Shown here in pieces: positions 17,186 through 26,130 of a DNA stretch of 64,000 bases. The notes below the pieces were generated by a model that saw only the letters and a program-made list of their open reading frames with translations, searched no databases and was not told the origin of the DNA. Source of the DNA: an uncultured Rhizobium sp. (GTDB taxonomy: Bacteria > Pseudomonadota > Alphaproteobacteria > Rhizobiales > Rhizobiaceae); the NCBI GenBank assembly GCA_945952045.1, contig CAMFHE010000029.1, forward strand, positions 1-64,000, in the 5' to 3' direction. Numbering within the stretch: position 1 is the first letter of the stretch; every line of letters starts with the position of its first letter. The position numbers and the translations under genes were made by a program.

Positions 17186-18217
17186 ATGCGACCTCCAACG
17201 ATAGCGGACATCGCCCGGGCATCCGGCATCTCGCGCGCCACAATCGACAGGGTACTAAATGGCCGCCCCGGCGTCCACGAACGAACGCGAGAGCACGTCG
17301 AGCGCGCCATTGCCAAACTCACGGCAGATCTCGATGCGTCCAGCAGGATGACCACGCCCGTCGACTTCGCGCTTCAGTTGGACACAGGGTTGTTCGGCGA
17401 TCTTCGGGACGCGGTCGTCGCTTACGGGGGAGCGCATTCACTTCATGAACTGTATCTGAAGACTGAGTCCGGCGTTCAGGCTGTGCTCACCGAGCTCTGC
17501 AGCGACACGAGCCGTCCGCTTGTCGTGGCGATCAAGGATTCACCTGCTCTCACGCGTGAGCTATCGAATGCCCGCAAACGTGGAAAGAGGATCATCGCAC
17601 TGATCTCCGACATCGATCGAGAGGCGAGAGATGCTTTTGTGGGCATCGACAACGAAGCTGCGGGCGCTGCTGCGGCGTTCCTCATAGGCCGCACATTCGG
17701 TGAAAGACCGACGGCCATAGGGCTTGTGATAGGAGATCCGGCATATCAATGTCACGCTGACCGCAGGCGCGGCTTCAGAAAAACGATCGAATCAGACTTT
17801 CCGAAGCTGGCGCTGCTGGCCGAGGCCCAGGGGCAGGACAGCCCACTGATAACACGCTCCGTCACATCGAAGCTTCTCATCAGCAACCCTACCCTCGCCG
17901 CCATCTACAACGCTTCCGGAGGCAACGCTGGACTGGCCGAGGCCGTTCAGACGGATGCCCGTAGCGGAGGTCTGATGGTGGTCGGGCATGAGGCGAACGA
18001 GACGACCATCCCGCTTCTCCAGTCGGGAAAGCTTGACTTCGTGATCGCTCAATCGATCGACAGCCTCCTGCAGAGCGCGATTGCGCAGTCCCGGATTCGT
18101 GATGGGGAGCGGGAAAACGACCGTATCTACATCGACTTCGGAATCCATACCCGCCACAACATCCCAGCGCAAAACCACTACGACGCGCCTACCGATTTGC
18201 CTCATAATGCGTCATGA
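17186..18217 (+). CDS. LacI-family transcriptional regulator (regulator 2 of the inositol island)
   Basis: The 343-residue protein has a LacI helix-turn-helix at residues ~5-27 (IADIARASGISRATIDRVLN) and a sugar-binding effector domain of the periplasmic-binding type. AAAGAGG upstream of ATG 17186 is a good ribosome-binding site. It is divergent from the binding-protein/permease/iolCDB operon and is followed by the iolE-like and dehydrogenase genes. Multiple half-sites lie on both sides of it. It is paralogous to the regulator at 6560-7582 and likely controls one or both arms in response to an inositol-related ligand. Confidence 0.87.
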   Translation: MRPPTIADIARASGISRATIDRVLNGRPGVHERTREHVERAIAKLTADLDASSRMTTPVDFALQLDTGLFGDLRDAVVAYGGAHSLHELYLKTESGVQAVLTELCSDTSRPLVVAIKDSPALTRELSNARKRGKRIIALISDIDREARDAFVGIDNEAAGAAAAFLIGRTFGERPTAIGLVIGDPAYQCHADRRRGFRKTIESDFPKLALLAEAQGQDSPLITRSVTSKLLISNPTLAAIYNASGGNAGLAEAVQTDARSGGLMVVGHEANETTIPLLQSGKLDFVIAQSIDSLLQSAIAQSRIRDGERENDRIYIDFGIHTRHNIPAQNHYDAPTDLPHNAS

Positions 18218-18279
18218 TGGATTATATTGCTTCATTTTATGAGGCTATTTTGCGTCATATCCATTGACATATGCCTCAA
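18198..18279. promoter_or_regulatory. cluster of five related half-sites before the iolE-like gene
   Basis: Within 82 bp there are TGCCTCAT (18198-18205), TGCGTCAT (18208-18215), ATGAGGCT (18239-18246), TGCGTCAT (18251-18258) and TGCCTCAA (18272-18279), all variants of one 8-mer in either orientation. They start inside the last codons of the regulator gene and surround the putative -35 of the next gene. This is consistent with cooperative repressor binding and looping. Confidence 0.55.
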
Positions 18280-18293
18280 TCACTGTGCTATTT
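18264..18293 (+). promoter_or_regulatory. sigma-70-type promoter of the iolE-like operon
   Basis: TTGACA at 18264-18269 and CTATTT at 18288-18293 with an 18-bp spacer (17 bp if GCTATT is used) fit the alphaproteobacterial housekeeping promoter. Half-sites sit just upstream of the -35 and inside the spacer, so repression by occlusion is expected. Confidence 0.55.
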
Positions 18294-18328
18294 CCCTCGC
18301 CAGCAAGATTTGCTGTGGAGGAAACATC

Positions 18329-19219
18329 ATGTCGAATATTGAGATTGGAAACGCCCCCGACTCCTGGGGGGTATGGTTTCCGGAGAATGAACGTCAGGTG
18401 CCATGGAATGTCTTTCTCGATGAGGTTGCCGCTGCCGGCTACACCTGCATCGAGCTTGGACCTTGGGGCTACCTGCCAACAGATGCGGAGGTTCTGAAGA
18501 AGGAGCTTTCGGATCGAAAGTTGAAGCTTGTTGCATCGACCGTCGGCTGCGACCTCCTTGACGAGGCCAGCGTGGAGGGTCTGCTTGCCGATCTTCCGAA
18601 AATAACGACTCTGCAAAAGCAGCTAGGTGCCCAGTTCGTCGTGCTTCTTCCGGCCATGTTCACTGACCTCTTCACTGGCGAAGTTGTCATGAACAAGGTT
18701 CTCACGGCCGAAGAACGTCGGCGGTTCAACCAGAACGTCGCACGTATCGGAAAGACCGTTCGGGAGCAGTACGGGCTCGTGCTCACTGCCCACCCTCATG
18801 TGGACAGCCATCTCGAGACCGAAGAGGACATCGAGAGCTTGCTCGCCGCCACACCTGCGGAAGACGTCGCGCTATGCCTCGACGTTGGTCATCACGCCTA
18901 TGGCGGCGGCGATGCCGTCTCCTTCATCAAGCGTCACATCGATCGCATCCCCTACATCCACCTGAAGAACTGCGACGGCGACGTCTTGGCTCAGATGCGC
19001 AAGGAAGGCTGGTCGTTCGCCTTCGCCGTGACGAAGAACATCATGTGCGAGCCTTGGAAGGGCATGGTCGACTTCAAGGAACTCAAGACTGCCTTGGACG
19101 AGATCGGCTACCGCGGATACGCCGTCGTCGAGCAGGACATGTACCCTGCTCCGGCTGACCGTCCTTTCCCGATCGCACGCGACACGCGCAAATATCTCTC
19201 CGAAGTCGGAATTGGGTGA
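18329..19219 (+). CDS. IolE-like sugar phosphate isomerase/epimerase (xylose-isomerase-like TIM barrel)
   Basis: The 296-residue protein begins MSNIEIGNAPDSWGVWFPEN and has the TIM-barrel metal-site pattern of the AP_endonuc_2 family: HPHVDSHLE, CLDVGHHAYGGGD, YIHLKN and VVEQDMYP. The start is ATG 18329, with GGAGGAAA upstream; a longer frame from 18227 would run through the promoter. In an iol context it is the best candidate for inosose dehydratase, or for an IolI-like inosose isomerase. It does not resemble the N-terminus I expect for classical rhizobial IolE, so the exact reaction is uncertain. It is followed after 3 bp by a dehydrogenase gene. Confidence 0.82.
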   Translation: MSNIEIGNAPDSWGVWFPENERQVPWNVFLDEVAAAGYTCIELGPWGYLPTDAEVLKKELSDRKLKLVASTVGCDLLDEASVEGLLADLPKITTLQKQLGAQFVVLLPAMFTDLFTGEVVMNKVLTAEERRRFNQNVARIGKTVREQYGLVLTAHPHVDSHLETEEDIESLLAATPAEDVALCLDVGHHAYGGGDAVSFIKRHIDRIPYIHLKNCDGDVLAQMRKEGWSFAFAVTKNIMCEPWKGMVDFKELKTALDEIGYRGYAVVEQDMYPAPADRPFPIARDTRKYLSEVGIG

Positions 19220-19222
19220 TTC

Positions 19223-20230
19223 ATGACAGCGAATAAAATCAAGGTAGGCCTGATAGGCGCAGGCTTCATCGGGGCGCTTCACGCCAAGAACCTGTCCCGT
19301 CATCCGGGCATCGAACTCGCCTATGTTGCGGAACCGAATTCCGATCTTGGTGGCAAGGTCGCTGCGGAGGTCGGTTCGAAGTGGATTGCTGACCCCGCGG
19401 AGATCCTGTCCGACAGCTCAGTCGACGCTGTTTGGATTGCGTCTCCGGCCAGCACGCACACCGATCTGATCCGCCGCTCCATCGAGGCGAACAAGGCCGT
19501 CTTCTGCGAGAAGCCGGTGGGGATGGATCTCGTGGAGGTCGACGCCCTCGTGGACAAGTACGAAGACTACGGCAAGCCCGTATTCATCGGTTTCAACCGC
19601 CGCTTTGATGGCAGTCACGCCCGGTTGAAGGAAATCGTTGAAAGCGGTGCGATCGGCAAGGTCGAGATGGTGTCGATCACGAGCCGCGATCCGAATCCTC
19701 CACCAGTCTACTACATGAAGGCAACGCCGGGCGGCATTTTCTACGATACGATCATTCATGATCTTGACATCGCCCGCTGGCTGCTCGGCGAGGAGCCTGT
19801 CGAAGTTTATTCGACCGCGTCCTGCCATCTCGATAACGAGGTCAATCCGGACAGGGAATATGACGCTGCGACCGTGACCTTGAAGTGCGCTTCCGGCGCG
19901 GTCTGCCAGATCACCGCATCGCGCAGGGCAGTCTACGGCTACGACCAGCGCATCGAGGTCTTCGGATCGAAGGGCATGGTGCAGTCGGAGAACCATGGTC
20001 AGTCGAATGTGAAGCTCTACCAGCAGGATTCTATCAAGCAGGATCCGCTGCAGAATTTCTTCATCGATCGCTATGCCACCGCCTACGTCTCGGAGATCGA
20101 CACCTTCGTCGCCGCATGCCGCGGAGAGAAAGTCGACTTTCCGAACCTAAAGGATGGAAGGGAAGCACTCTTCCTCAGCTTCGAGGCCCTCAAATCCGCC
20201 CGCTCGGATGGTCCGGTGCGCCTCGGTTGA
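19223..20230 (+). CDS. iolG: inositol 2-dehydrogenase (Gfo/Idh/MocA family), copy 1
   Basis: The 335-residue NAD(P)-dependent dehydrogenase has a Rossmann GAGFIG motif at residues 11-16, FCEKPVG with the catalytic Lys near 97, and a second-domain motif DTIIHDLDIARW carrying the Asp and His of the active site. Length and motifs fit myo-inositol 2-dehydrogenase, which oxidises inositol to 2-keto-myo-inositol. It begins 3 bp after the iolE-like stop and is probably co-transcribed with it. Of the three dehydrogenases here it is the most likely myo-inositol enzyme, but isomer specificity cannot be read from sequence. Confidence 0.88.
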   Translation: MTANKIKVGLIGAGFIGALHAKNLSRHPGIELAYVAEPNSDLGGKVAAEVGSKWIADPAEILSDSSVDAVWIASPASTHTDLIRRSIEANKAVFCEKPVGMDLVEVDALVDKYEDYGKPVFIGFNRRFDGSHARLKEIVESGAIGKVEMVSITSRDPNPPPVYYMKATPGGIFYDTIIHDLDIARWLLGEEPVEVYSTASCHLDNEVNPDREYDAATVTLKCASGAVCQITASRRAVYGYDQRIEVFGSKGMVQSENHGQSNVKLYQQDSIKQDPLQNFFIDRYATAYVSEIDTFVAACRGEKVDFPNLKDGREALFLSFEALKSARSDGPVRLG

Positions 20231-20240
20231 GATTGAACTC

Positions 20241-20268
20241 GGACATGGCGGGAACTCCCGCCGTGTCC
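20241..20268 (+). promoter_or_regulatory. intercistronic hairpin upstream of binding-protein gene 2
   Basis: GGACATGGCGGG (20241-20252) pairs with CCCGCCGTGTCC (20257-20268) around an AACT loop, a 12-bp stem with one G-U pair. It follows the dehydrogenase stop by 10 bp and has no T-run. It may protect message ends or partly terminate between the enzyme and the binding protein. Confidence 0.5.
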
Positions 20269-20364
20269 CTCGAATGACCCGGTTTCCGGGGGGAGCATAC
20301 TGATAGAGGAACCTTTTGGCGACCCGGCAAGGTGTCGGGACCAATATTGCTTGGGAGGGCATAA

Positions 20365-21384
20365 ATGGAACGTCGTGATCTATTCAAAGCTGTAGGACTT
20401 ATCGCCGCGGCACCGCTGATGGCGGCCGCCGCGCCACTGGTCACTAGCAGCGCTTTTGCAGCCGACGGAAAGAAGCTCAAGTTTGTCCACATCCTCTGGG
20501 GAATGACGGACGCCAACGTCCAGTTCCACATCAAGGCTGGCGAGGCATACATGGCTGCCCATCCCGAGGTGGAGATCCAGTACTTGGGGCCTGAGAATTA
20601 TGACCCTGCCGAACACGCCAAGTTTCTCGATACCGTCATCAACTCCAAGCCTGACGGCATTGCCATGCACATATCCTCGGTCGACGCGCTCCTGCCGGGC
20701 CTCAAGGCGGCGAAGAGTGCCGGGATCCCCTTCGTCTCGGTGACATCGCATCCGCCGGGCGAAGAGGACAACAAGAAGCTCGAAGGCTACTACCTCACCT
20801 GGGTTGGAGCCAACGAAAGCATCATCGGCGAGGAAATGGCGAAGTGGCTGGTCAAGACCCATGGTGCGCCGAAGCATGCGGCTTTCCTGCTGGCGCAGTC
20901 CGGTCACGCCGGGATGGAGCAGCGCGCCGCCGGGTTCTTCAAGGCCCTGCCAGAAGGTGTCAAGACGGACAAGGTTGTGATCGGTGAAGAACCCGGCAAG
21001 GCAATGGACATCATCCGTGCCTATCTGATGGCCAATCCGGATGTCGATGCGATCTGGGGACTGGCGCTCGCGAACAAGTGGATGACGGACGTTGTCGCCG
21101 AACTGGGCCGGACCAACATCCTGACGCTGACCGATGCGGATGCCCCCACTTCCCTCGAGTGCGTGGACCAAGGTCTCTGCGCGGCTACGTTCAGCCAACA
21201 GTTCCCGCTGCAGGCACCTTTGGCTTACGAAGTGCTGTTCAATTACAACAGGACCGGAATGGCGCCTACCGCCCCGATCATCACCGGTCCGATGATCGTC
21301 GACGAGACGACCGTGAAGGTGGTCAAGGCCACCGTCACAAAGGTGCTCGGCGAAGAATCCTACTTCAAGATGTCTCCTTTCTGA
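20365..21384 (+). CDS. periplasmic sugar-binding protein of inositol-type ABC transporter (copy 2)
   Basis: The 339-residue RbsB-like binding protein has an N-terminal signal (MERRDLFKAVGLIAAAPLMA, cleavage near SAFA-ADG). It closely matches copy 1 at 15783-16790 across the mature protein (HILWGM.DANVQFHIKAGEA, HPEVEI.Y.GPENYDPAEH); divergence is greater in the region ~170-240, the C-terminal lobe. No permease or ATPase gene is adjacent, so it probably delivers to the transporter on the opposite arm. GGGAGGG upstream of the ATG is a strong ribosome-binding site. Hairpins flank the gene on both sides. The duplicate may widen ligand range to another inositol isomer. Confidence 0.9.
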   Translation: MERRDLFKAVGLIAAAPLMAAAAPLVTSSAFAADGKKLKFVHILWGMTDANVQFHIKAGEAYMAAHPEVEIQYLGPENYDPAEHAKFLDTVINSKPDGIAMHISSVDALLPGLKAAKSAGIPFVSVTSHPPGEEDNKKLEGYYLTWVGANESIIGEEMAKWLVKTHGAPKHAAFLLAQSGHAGMEQRAAGFFKALPEGVKTDKVVIGEEPGKAMDIIRAYLMANPDVDAIWGLALANKWMTDVVAELGRTNILTLTDADAPTSLECVDQGLCAATFSQQFPLQAPLAYEVLFNYNRTGMAPTAPIITGPMIVDETTVKVVKATVTKVLGEESYFKMSPF

Positions 21385-21394
21385 TTTGCGTCGC

Positions 21395-21429
21395 GGTCGT
21401 GGGCGATGCGAGGTGCCTCGCCCACGACC
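21395..21429 (+). promoter_or_regulatory. hairpin downstream of binding-protein gene 2
   Basis: GGTCGTGGGCGA (21395-21406) is perfectly complementary to TCGCCCACGACC (21418-21429), a 12-bp stem with an 11-base loop, 11 bp after the stop codon. There is no T-run, so 3'-end stabilisation of the binding-protein mRNA is the likelier role. Confidence 0.55.
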
Positions 21430-21547
21430 CGATCCAGGCAAACGAGCACACGCGCCATGCCCTGCGCGCGATAGCTTTGTCGCGACTTCAGCTTGCCGAT
21501 GGATCGAAACCTGAAATTCGAATGGCCTCGGCCAAGGGATCAGTGGA

Positions 21548-22540
21548 ATGACAGTAAGATTCGCCCTTCTGGGAACTGGCCGCATAGGTAAGGTGCACGC
21601 CAAATCAGTTGCGGCACATCCTGGTGCGACTCTTGTGGCGGTCACGGATGCGCTCGTTGAACAAGCACGCGAAGTCGCCTACCGACACGCATGCAGCGTG
21701 CGGACGATGGACGAAATCGAGAGTTCCGAAGACATCGACGCCGTCATCATTTGCACGCCGACGGACACCCACGCCGACCTGATCGAGCGGTTCGCTCGGG
21801 CAGGTAAGTCGGTCTTCTGCGAGAAGCCGGTCGACCTCGATCAGTCGCGCGTGAGAGACTGCCTGACGGTTGTCGAGTCCACCGGGGTAAAGCTGATGGT
21901 CGGCTTCAACCGCCGCTTTGACCCAAACTTCGCCGCAGTGAAAGAGTGCATCGAAGATGGTCGCATTGGCCAGATTGAGATGGTGACGATCACCTCGCGG
22001 GATCCTGCTCCGCCGCCGATCGAATACGTCAAACGCTCCGGAGGCATCTTCCGGGATATGACAATCCACGACTTCGACATGGCACGCTTCCTGGTCGGAG
22101 AAGAATTCGTCTCCGTCTCTGCAACCGCATCTGTTCTTGTAGATCATGAAATAGGAAAGCTCGGTGACTACGACAGCGCCACCGTCGTGCTCGTGACCGC
22201 ATCCGGGAAACAGGTGATCATCTCGAACTCTCGTCGGGCCTCCTACGGTTATGATCAGCGCATAGAAGTTCATGGATCCGACGGCGCGGTCTCCGCCGAG
22301 AACGACCGTCCATTCTCAATCGATGTCGCCAGGCGCGAAGGCTTCACCCGTCCGCCACTTCATGCGACTTTCATGACACGCTACAGGACATCCTACGTCG
22401 AAGAGATGGCGCACTTTATTTCAGCGATCGAAACCGGCACTGATATATCCCCCTCGGGTTCAGACGGTCTCGCAGCGCTTGTCCTCGCCGATGCCGCTGC
22501 CCGTTCGATTGCGGAAAAGCGCACAGTCACGGTTTCCTGA
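21548..22540 (+). CDS. Gfo/Idh/MocA family dehydrogenase, inositol 2-dehydrogenase-like (copy 2)
   Basis: The 330-residue protein has Rossmann motif GTGRIG at ~9-14, FCEKPVDLD with the catalytic Lys, and FRDMTIHDFDMARFLVG in the second domain. It is a clear paralogue of the dehydrogenase at 19223-20230 (shared GFNRRFD, TSRDP.PPP, SRRA.YGYDQRIEV.GS.G). The pair probably oxidise different inositol isomers or positions, for example myo- versus D-chiro- or scyllo-inositol; this is inference. It lies 163 bp after the second binding protein. Confidence 0.87.
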   Translation: MTVRFALLGTGRIGKVHAKSVAAHPGATLVAVTDALVEQAREVAYRHACSVRTMDEIESSEDIDAVIICTPTDTHADLIERFARAGKSVFCEKPVDLDQSRVRDCLTVVESTGVKLMVGFNRRFDPNFAAVKECIEDGRIGQIEMVTITSRDPAPPPIEYVKRSGGIFRDMTIHDFDMARFLVGEEFVSVSATASVLVDHEIGKLGDYDSATVVLVTASGKQVIISNSRRASYGYDQRIEVHGSDGAVSAENDRPFSIDVARREGFTRPPLHATFMTRYRTSYVEEMAHFISAIETGTDISPSGSDGLAALVLADAAARSIAEKRTVTVS

Positions 22541-22652
22541 AAAAGATAACGACGCAAGAGGCAGGCAACCGTCTCCTCATGGGAGATTTGCCCTGACGTT
22601 CCATGGATGAAGCGCAACCACTTTGTCCGGGGGACGACGACTGGAGGACAAC

Positions 22653-23786
22653 GTGGGTAAACTCAGGCTTGGAATGGTCGGCGGCGGTCAGGGCGCCTTC
22701 ATCGGGAACGTTCATCGCATTGCCGCCCGGATGGACGATCAATGGGACCTCGTGGCTGGTGCGTTCAGTTCCGACCCGGCCCGTTCCGCCGCTTCGGCTG
22801 CGGATCTCGGGATCGCTCCTGACCGAGCCTATCCCGACTTCGCGACGATGGCGCGGATTGAAGCAGGCCGGGGTGACGGTATCGACGCTGTGGCTGTGGT
22901 GACCCCAAACCACCTGCACGCCGAACCCGCTGTGGTATTTCTCAACGCCGGCATCAACGTGATCTGCGACAAGCCACTGGCCGCGACTCTCGCTGATGCG
23001 GAGCGGATCGAAAAGGTGGCATCCACGAGCAAGGCACGGTTCTTCCTGACACACAACTACACGGGATATCCGCTCGTCCGCCAGGCGCGCGAGTTGATAA
23101 AAAAGGGCGAACTTGGCGCGATCCGCCTTATCCAGGTCGAGTACCTGCAAGACTGGCTGACGGTCGCTGTGAGCAGCAAACAGGCGGACTGGCGGACAAA
23201 CCCCGAAGCCACGGGCGGCGCTGGATGTATCGCTGACATAGGCACTCATGCCTACAACCTTGCGTGCTACATATCCGATATGCTGCCGACCGAGATCTCC
23301 GCGGATCTCGGATGCTTCGTGGAGGGGCGACGGGTGGACGACAACGCCATCGTCAATCTTCGGTATGGAAACGGCGCCCGAGGGATGCTCTGGACCTCGC
23401 AGGTGGCTCCCGGAAACGAGAACGGCCTGAGAATCCGCGTGTACGGCGACAGGGCTGGTCTTGAATGGGCGCAGGAAAACCCGAATGTCATGCATGTCTC
23501 TCCTTTTGGTGCTCCGCGCTACACGCTCACCCGTGGCGGTGTCGGCAATGGAAACGCCGGCATGCGCAACCTGCGTGTGCCCGCGGGTCACCCGGAAGGC
23601 TACCTGGAAGCCTTTGCAACGATCTACAGCGAAGCGGCCCGATCAATCAGAACAGATCGAGGCGAGCTGTCCGACCCCGAAGCACATGCTCCCACGGTAT
23701 CGGATGGCCTGAACGGCGTTCGCTTCGTAGGTGCGGCGATCGAATCGTCAGCCAACAACTCAGCCTGGATCCATGTGCGGCCCTGA
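22653..23786 (+). CDS. Gfo/Idh/MocA family oxidoreductase (third dehydrogenase of the island)
   Basis: The ~377-residue protein begins VGKLRLGMVGGGQGAFIGNVHRIAA, with a GGGQGAFIG nucleotide-binding loop, and contains NVICDKPLAATLADAE (catalytic Lys) and GAGCIADIGTHAYNLACYI. This longer subfamily differs from the two iolG-type enzymes. GTG 22653 is preferred because CTGGAGGA lies just upstream; an alternative TTG start is at 22623. It is the last gene of the plus-strand arm. A role in oxidising an inositol isomer, inosose or related cyclitol is plausible. Its 3' end overlaps the convergent transporter gene by about 140 bp. Confidence 0.85.
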   Translation: MGKLRLGMVGGGQGAFIGNVHRIAARMDDQWDLVAGAFSSDPARSAASAADLGIAPDRAYPDFATMARIEAGRGDGIDAVAVVTPNHLHAEPAVVFLNAGINVICDKPLAATLADAERIEKVASTSKARFFLTHNYTGYPLVRQARELIKKGELGAIRLIQVEYLQDWLTVAVSSKQADWRTNPEATGGAGCIADIGTHAYNLACYISDMLPTEISADLGCFVEGRRVDDNAIVNLRYGNGARGMLWTSQVAPGNENGLRIRVYGDRAGLEWAQENPNVMHVSPFGAPRYTLTRGGVGNGNAGMRNLRVPAGHPEGYLEAFATIYSEAARSIRTDRGELSDPEAHAPTVSDGLNGVRFVGAAIESSANNSAWIHVRP

Positions 23787-25011
23787 AAAGCCGTGTGTTT
23801 CGCCTCGAACATGGAACTGAAATCAAAGCGCGATACGGCCGATTGCCCCCTAGAGCGATCACTGCCAACAGCGCACCCGCGATGATGAATCCTATTGACC
23901 ACGGGATGTCGAACGTTGCCATGGAGGATGCAAACGCGATCGGCGCGACAGCGGAGGCGATCAGCCTTGCCGCAATTACCTTCCCCTGCAGGCTCCCGAA
24001 TCCACGACTCCCGAACAGCGCGAGCGGTAGCGTCCCCGAGACGATGCTGAACAGACCGTTGCCGAACCCGAAGAGTGCCGCGAACGCAACGGCTGCGATC
24101 GGTGAAGGCGCTCCAACCAGAAGAATGGCCGATGACAAAGTTATGAAGCTGGCTGAAATAGCAGCGAGCCACAGTGGCGGCAGGTCTCTCCCCAGCAGCA
24201 TGTTGATCAAGCGGCCCGCCACCTGCGACGGGCCAAACAAGCTGCCGACCACCACTGCCAGTCCACCAAGTCCCAGGCCGCCAAGGAGGGGCACCATGTG
24301 GACGAGGATCGCCGAGTTGACCAGTCCAAGTATCGAGAATCCGAAGACCATGAGTGCGAACGCCAGCGTTCTTCTATCCTGAGGTACCAAACCTGGACTC
24401 TCCGGTCGAGCCGCCTTCCCGGTCGAGTCGGATGCCTGCTGCCGTAGCTGGATAGCGAGCCAGCGATGGAGCGGCATGCAGATCAGGATGTTTGCCGCCG
24501 CATAGATCCCATAGACCGCATGCCAGGAGAGGTGGTTATGGAGCGCGGTCGTGATCGGCCAGAAAACGGTCGATGCGAACCCCGCGATCAAGGTGAGATA
24601 TGTGATGCTGCGGCCAGCCACCGCCGGGCGAAGCTGGACTAGAAGCGCGAAGGCGGCTCCGTACTGGACGAGGTTTGCCGCCATCTCGGTAAGGATCAGC
24701 GCGGCGCCGAAGCCAGTTGCTGTCGGCGAGATCGCACAGAGTATGAGACCAATGCCTGCTATTCCGGAGCCTGCCGTCATGCCCCGGCCCGCTCCGAAGC
24801 GATCAAGCGCTTTCCCAAGCCAGGGGGCCGCCAGTCCTCCCGCAAGTAGCGCGATGGACAGCACCCCGAACATCCATTCGGTCGACAGTCCGTACCCCCG
24901 CGCCATGTCCGGTGCGAGGATCGAGAACGAATAGTAGAGCGTGCCGTAGCCAATGTTCTGCGTGAGGCCGAGCGCGGCCACTGCCGCCCACGGGATCCGG
25001 GTGTCGTTCAT
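23647..25011 (-). CDS. MFS transporter, probable arsenite exporter (ArsK-like)
   Basis: The product, up to 454 residues, starts at ATG 25011 ([41 protein letters not shown]), overlapping the arsH stop by 4 bp. It has about 12 predicted membrane segments in two halves linked by a polar loop ([18 protein letters not shown]). In an arsRCH operon that lacks Acr3 and ArsB, an MFS of this type fits ArsK, described as an arsenite/antimonite exporter in Agrobacterium. The C-terminal ~55 residues after GGNRPYRAL are Arg/Ser/His-rich and run into the convergent dehydrogenase gene, so the natural stop may have been lost or a frameshift may lie near 23,800. Confidence 0.8.
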   Translation of the reverse strand: MNDTRIPWAAVAALGLTQNIGYGTLYYSFSILAPDMARGYGLSTEWMFGVLSIALLAGGLAAPWLGKALDRFGAGRGMTAGSGIAGIGLILCAISPTATGFGAALILTEMAANLVQYGAAFALLVQLRPAVAGRSITYLTLIAGFASTVFWPITTALHNHLSWHAVYGIYAAANILICMPLHRWLAIQLRQQASDSTGKAARPESPGLVPQDRRTLAFALMVFGFSILGLVNSAILVHMVPLLGGLGLGGLAVVVGSLFGPSQVAGRLINMLLGRDLPPLWLAAISASFITLSSAILLVGAPSPIAAVAFAALFGFGNGLFSIVSGTLPLALFGSRGFGSLQGKVIAARLIASAVAPIAFASSMATFDIPWSIGFIIAGALLAVIALGGNRPYRALISVPCSRRNTRLFRAAHGSRLSCWLTIRSPHLRSERRSGHPIPWEHVLRGRTARLDLF

Positions 25012-25706
25012 ATCGATTTCAACGCGACCCGTTGCTCGAGCTTCTCGGCACTTTCCTTGCGCTCGCTGTATCTGTCGGTCAGGTACGGGGATGCATCTCT
25101 GGTCAGTAGCGTGAACTTGACCAATTCCTCGCAGACATCGACAACGCGATCGTAATAGGACGATGGCTTCATGCGGCCGTCGGCGTCGAATTCCTGATAG
25201 GCCTTGGCGACGCTGCTCTGGTTCGGGATCGTGATCATTCTCATCCAGCGGCCGAGGACGCGCATCTGGTTGACCGCGTTGAAGGACTGGCTGCCACCGG
25301 AGACCTCCATTACGGCAAGGGTCTTGCCCTGGGTTGGCCGGACCGATCCGATCGAGAGCGGAATCCAGTCGATCTGCGTCTTCAGGATCCCCGTCATGGC
25401 GCCGTGTCGCTCGGGACTGACCCAAACCTGCCCCTCCGACCAGGCGGACAGTTCGCGAAGCTCGCTCACCTTGGGATGATCGACTGGAGCCTCGTCGGGC
25501 AGAGGAAGTCCGCTCGGATCGAAGACACGGACCTCGCATCCGAGATGCTCGAGCAGGCGACGCGCCTCATGCGCCAGAAGACGGCTGTACGAAACCTCAC
25601 GGAGGGAACCGTACAGGATCAGAATGCGCGGCTTGTGCGATGAGAATGGAGTGCGGAGCGCCTCAGTATCGGGCATGCGGAGGTGTTCGGGTGCGACGGC
25701 TGGCAT
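25008..25706 (-). CDS. arsH: arsenical resistance protein ArsH (NADPH-dependent FMN reductase family)
   Basis: The ~232-residue flavodoxin-like protein has the FMN phosphate loop [15 protein letters not shown] near residues 31-45, then [25 protein letters not shown] and [17 protein letters not shown], all diagnostic of ArsH. ArsH oxidises trivalent methylated arsenicals and reduces other electron acceptors in the cytoplasm. A TTG at 25715 overlapping the arsC stop is an alternative start to ATG 25706. It is coupled to the MFS gene by a 4-bp overlap. Confidence 0.93.
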   Translation of the reverse strand: MPAVAPEHLRMPDTEALRTPFSSHKPRILILYGSLREVSYSRLLAHEARRLLEHLGCEVRVFDPSGLPLPDEAPVDHPKVSELRELSAWSEGQVWVSPERHGAMTGILKTQIDWIPLSIGSVRPTQGKTLAVMEVSGGSQSFNAVNQMRVLGRWMRMITIPNQSSVAKAYQEFDADGRMKPSSYYDRVVDVCEELVKFTLLTRDASPYLTDRYSERKESAEKLEQRVALKSI

Positions 25707-25707
25707 A

Positions 25708-26130
25708 TCAGACAATGCGTTTGCCCTCCGCGTCGATCACCTGCACTCCATCTTCCTTTGCAAAAGGTCCCTTATGGGCGTCGGGAAGAATGTCGAGCAC
25801 CACCTCCGAGGGTCTGCTCAGACGTGTCCCCATGGGAGTGAAGACGAAAGGTCGGTTGATGAGGATTGGATCCTTCACCATCGGATCCAGAAGCTCGTCG
25901 TCCGTGAGGGCGGGATCATCGAGACCCAGTTCCTCGAACGGGGTCCCCTTCTCCCTGATTGCCTGGCGAACCGTCAGTCCTGCGTCGGCGATCATCCGTG
26001 CAAGCAACTCACGGGATGGCGGCGTCTTCAGGTACTCGATCACGGTCGGCTCGATCCCAGAGTTGCGGATCAGTTCCAGCGTGTTGCGCGAGGTGCCGCA
26101 TGCCGGATTGTGGTAGATGGTGACATCCAT
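25708..26130 (-). CDS. arsC: arsenate reductase, glutaredoxin-dependent
   Basis: The 140-residue protein begins [22 protein letters not shown], with the catalytic Cys (residue 11) in the [10 protein letters not shown] loop, and has the arsenate-binding Arg in the INRPFVFTP segment. It reduces arsenate to arsenite for export. The upstream in-frame extension to 26199 was rejected because the catalytic N-terminus begins at 26130. It lies between arsR and arsH, with a 208-bp gap to arsR in which no gene was recognised. Confidence 0.94.
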   Translation of the reverse strand: MDVTIYHNPACGTSRNTLELIRNSGIEPTVIEYLKTPPSRELLARMIADAGLTVRQAIREKGTPFEELGLDDPALTDDELLDPMVKDPILINRPFVFTPMGTRLSRPSEVVLDILPDAHKGPFAKEDGVQVIDAEGKRIV

